Shown here piece after piece: positions 62,501 to 64,000 of a stretch of DNA of 64,000 bases. The number at the start of each line of letters is the position of its first letter. Within the stretch, counting starts at the first letter, position 1. A program made the translations under genes and the position numbers. The stretch comes from Anisakis pegreffii (taxonomy: Eukaryota > Nematoda > Chromadorea > Rhabditida > Anisakidae), in NCBI GenBank assembly GCA_035041965.1, contig JAPYMA010001473.1, forward strand, positions 5,001 to 69,000, read 5' to 3'. The notes under the pieces were generated by a model. The model did no database searches. It worked only from the letters and a program-made list of their open reading frames with translations, and had not been told where the DNA came from.

Positions 62501-63752
62501 AAAAATCCATGAGAAAGATCACAAAAATCTTACCAAAGTCACATCCAGGCCAAAAAATACACGCTGCCGTGACGTTATTTCTTTCGACAACTTCCCATAT
62601 CTGTTTTAAAGAATCAATTATTATAAATGGATGCTTTTTTATTAATCCATATTACATTAACACTCATGATAATCTCTTAGATTTTGCACACAAACCAACC
62701 GGCTCGCCATTATGATATTTACGGCTGTTAGGTTCGCGTAAAATATTCGCGTCATACATGTTGTTATCAATGATACCATGTGCCTCTGGATAGAGACCAG
62801 TTGCAATCGTGTGATGATTAGGGAATGTTTTAGATGGGTATGACGCATACATGAACTGAAATTCATGATATTTATTCAATTGACTGAATATATCATTTTG
62901 CTTATGAAATGAAGAGATTGAGAATGAAGAAAACGATGATCAGGTGTATTCTATGAACCTCGGCAGAGACTCCGCGTTTTTGTATTTCCTCTAATGATTT
63001 CATCCTGATTCCTCGTCGAAGGTAGTCAGCCCGAAATCCGTCAAAACTAATCACAATCAATGGTGGTGCTGAACTTGTACTGCAAATGATCAACTGTTGA
63101 TCATCGATAGCAGATAGACAATAAGATGAACGAATTAACGATGAGATGATCATAAATGAATAAGTGATATGACCGTCGATCAGACAGAGGTGGGCATTAG
63201 TGCGCTATTTAATAATTTATTTTGCTATTTCACTAACACAGCGAAATAGCTATTCTAATATTCCGTCAACATAGCGGAGTAGCGGAATAGCACGCTGTTG
63301 CCCACCTGTGCCGTGAATAAATCAGGAAACTTGCTCAGTAGATGTTGAACAGTTTGAAGGAGACGATAATGTAGACGTGTTGTTGTGTTCAGTGAATGAC
63401 AGATTAGTTTCCTTCAGTGGAACAGATTCAGAAATATTTGAGGGAGAACGAATGCTACAGTTATCATCTGCACTGTAAGGCGTACATGCTTGTGGATACT
63501 GAAATGAACAGTAAATGAGAAGAAAGATATTCATTCGTGGTGGGAAGGAGACTGAATAATTGAAATCACCTTCAGTTGAGATAATGGCATTGCTTCAAAT
63601 GAATGAAGAACAAAACGGTTTTGTGCGAATAACCATTCTTCATGATCAGCTAACCGTAAGAAAGCGACAATCACGAACACACTTAGGCACACAAAGGCAA
63701 GTGCACATGATGCTATTACCACTGATTTTCGATTGTCCACTTCTGTCGTCAT
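59535..63752 (-). CDS. Ectonucleotide pyrophosphatase/phosphodiesterase (ENPP)
   Basis: Sixteen exons: 63570-63752, 63331-63498, 62959-63093, 62700-62855, 62534-62600, 62354-62418, 62123-62218, 61954-62086, 61734-61877, 61424-61592, 61134-61279, 60893-61066, 60333-60542, 60183-60236, 59771-60063 and 59535-59711; 789 residues. A short cytosolic N-terminus, a signal-anchor helix about 12-31, and a Ser/Thr/Asn-rich stalk make a type II membrane protein. The phosphodiesterase domain has two-metal ligands in [10 protein letters not shown] (Asp 135), KTFPNH (nucleophile Thr 172), QPDTTGH (Asp 279, His 283), SDHG (Asp 333, His 334) and ADHGYN. The C-terminal nuclease-like domain shows [18 protein letters not shown] and [14 protein letters not shown]. 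ENPPs hydrolyse extracellular nucleotide phosphodiester or pyrophosphate bonds. No somatomedin-B domains, unlike vertebrate ENPP1-3. The acceptor of exon 61734-61877 is the least certain. Confidence 0.92.
63181..63310. mobile_element. Short hAT-like TIR element (MITE)
   Basis: Ends CAGAGGTGGGCATTAGTGCG and, on the other strand, CACAGGTGGGCAACAGCGTG, an imperfect terminal inverted repeat continuing into CTATT. Lies in ENPP intron 63094-63330. Flanks CCGTCGAT and CCGTGAAT agree in 6 of 8 positions, a possible decayed 8-base target duplication. Confidence 0.6.
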
Positions 63753-64000
63753 TGATTTACTTTAGAAAACTGCAAGCATCTACTGTTATCATTGAGCACA
63801 TAACAGCAAGAAAGGCTGCATCAATTATGCACATACGAACACCGAATCCGGTCATATTTCACAAGTGTTCATGTGGCATATTTGAAACGTCATATTTGTG
63901 TGCAGTATTTACATGCCGCATGAATATATTAAACCATCTTTAAAGAATTCCAATCCACAGCACCTGAATGTGTGGTGAAAAAACTCATAAACTGTCACGC
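63753..64000. other. Upstream of ENPP, no gene recognised
   Basis: Right edge of the window, upstream of the ENPP start. TTTTCTAAAG lies about ten bases before the ATG and could be a spliced-leader acceptor. The plus-strand frame 63560-63943 overlaps ENPP exon 1 antisense and is not supported. Confidence 0.4.

Noticed and set aside
63560..63943. 127-codon plus-strand frame
   Set aside because: Antisense to ENPP exon 1, no family motif and no splice partners.

Overview
This window is nuclear DNA from a nematode. It is AT-rich, its genes are cut into many small exons by mostly short introns, and the acceptors are TTTCAG-like or AAG-type. Several start codons lie right behind an acceptor, as expected for spliced-leader trans-splicing, and the gene set is worm-like (rhi-1, adm-2, gck-4, egl-15). 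No operon-tight spacing, tRNA, rRNA or CRISPR array was seen. All gene models were assembled by hand by joining exons so that reading frame, splice phase and family motifs agree.

Layout: (1) 1-1605, minus: 5' part of a secreted LDL-receptor class A repeat protein that runs off the left edge. (2) 3973-4828, minus: complete Rho GDP-dissociation inhibitor (rhi-1), 199 residues. (3) 6883-12588, minus: complete catalytically competent ADAM/meltrin metalloprotease (adm-2), about 950 residues, 18 exons. (4) 17232-30033, minus: Ste20 kinase of the SLK/LOK family (gck-4), about 1579 residues, 30 exons. (5) 39226-49309, plus: FGF receptor (egl-15) with a very large insert between Ig1 and Ig2. (6) 50125-57925, minus: an adhesion GPCR with LRR, Ig, hormone-receptor, GAIN and 7TM domains, the architecture of vertebrate ADGRA (GPR123/124/125). 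(7) 59535-63752, minus: type II membrane ectonucleotide pyrophosphatase/phosphodiesterase (ENPP), about 789 residues.

Between and inside these genes are long non-coding stretches (12.6-17.2 kb and 30-39 kb are the largest), AAT, CAA and AT microsatellites, at least two families of terminal-inverted-repeat elements, and a dispersed repeat with an AAAT-type tail present twice.

Functionally the window is rich in cell-surface and signalling proteins: a sheddase, an FGF receptor, an adhesion GPCR, an ectoenzyme, an LDLa protein, plus a Rho regulator and a membrane-cytoskeleton kinase. They are separate transcription units rather than a pathway cluster. The most interesting points are the ADGRA-like receptor with an abnormal GPS region, the expanded insert in the FGF receptor, the frequent AAG splice acceptors, and the adm-2/gck-4 neighbourhood, which I recall is also found in C. 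elegans.
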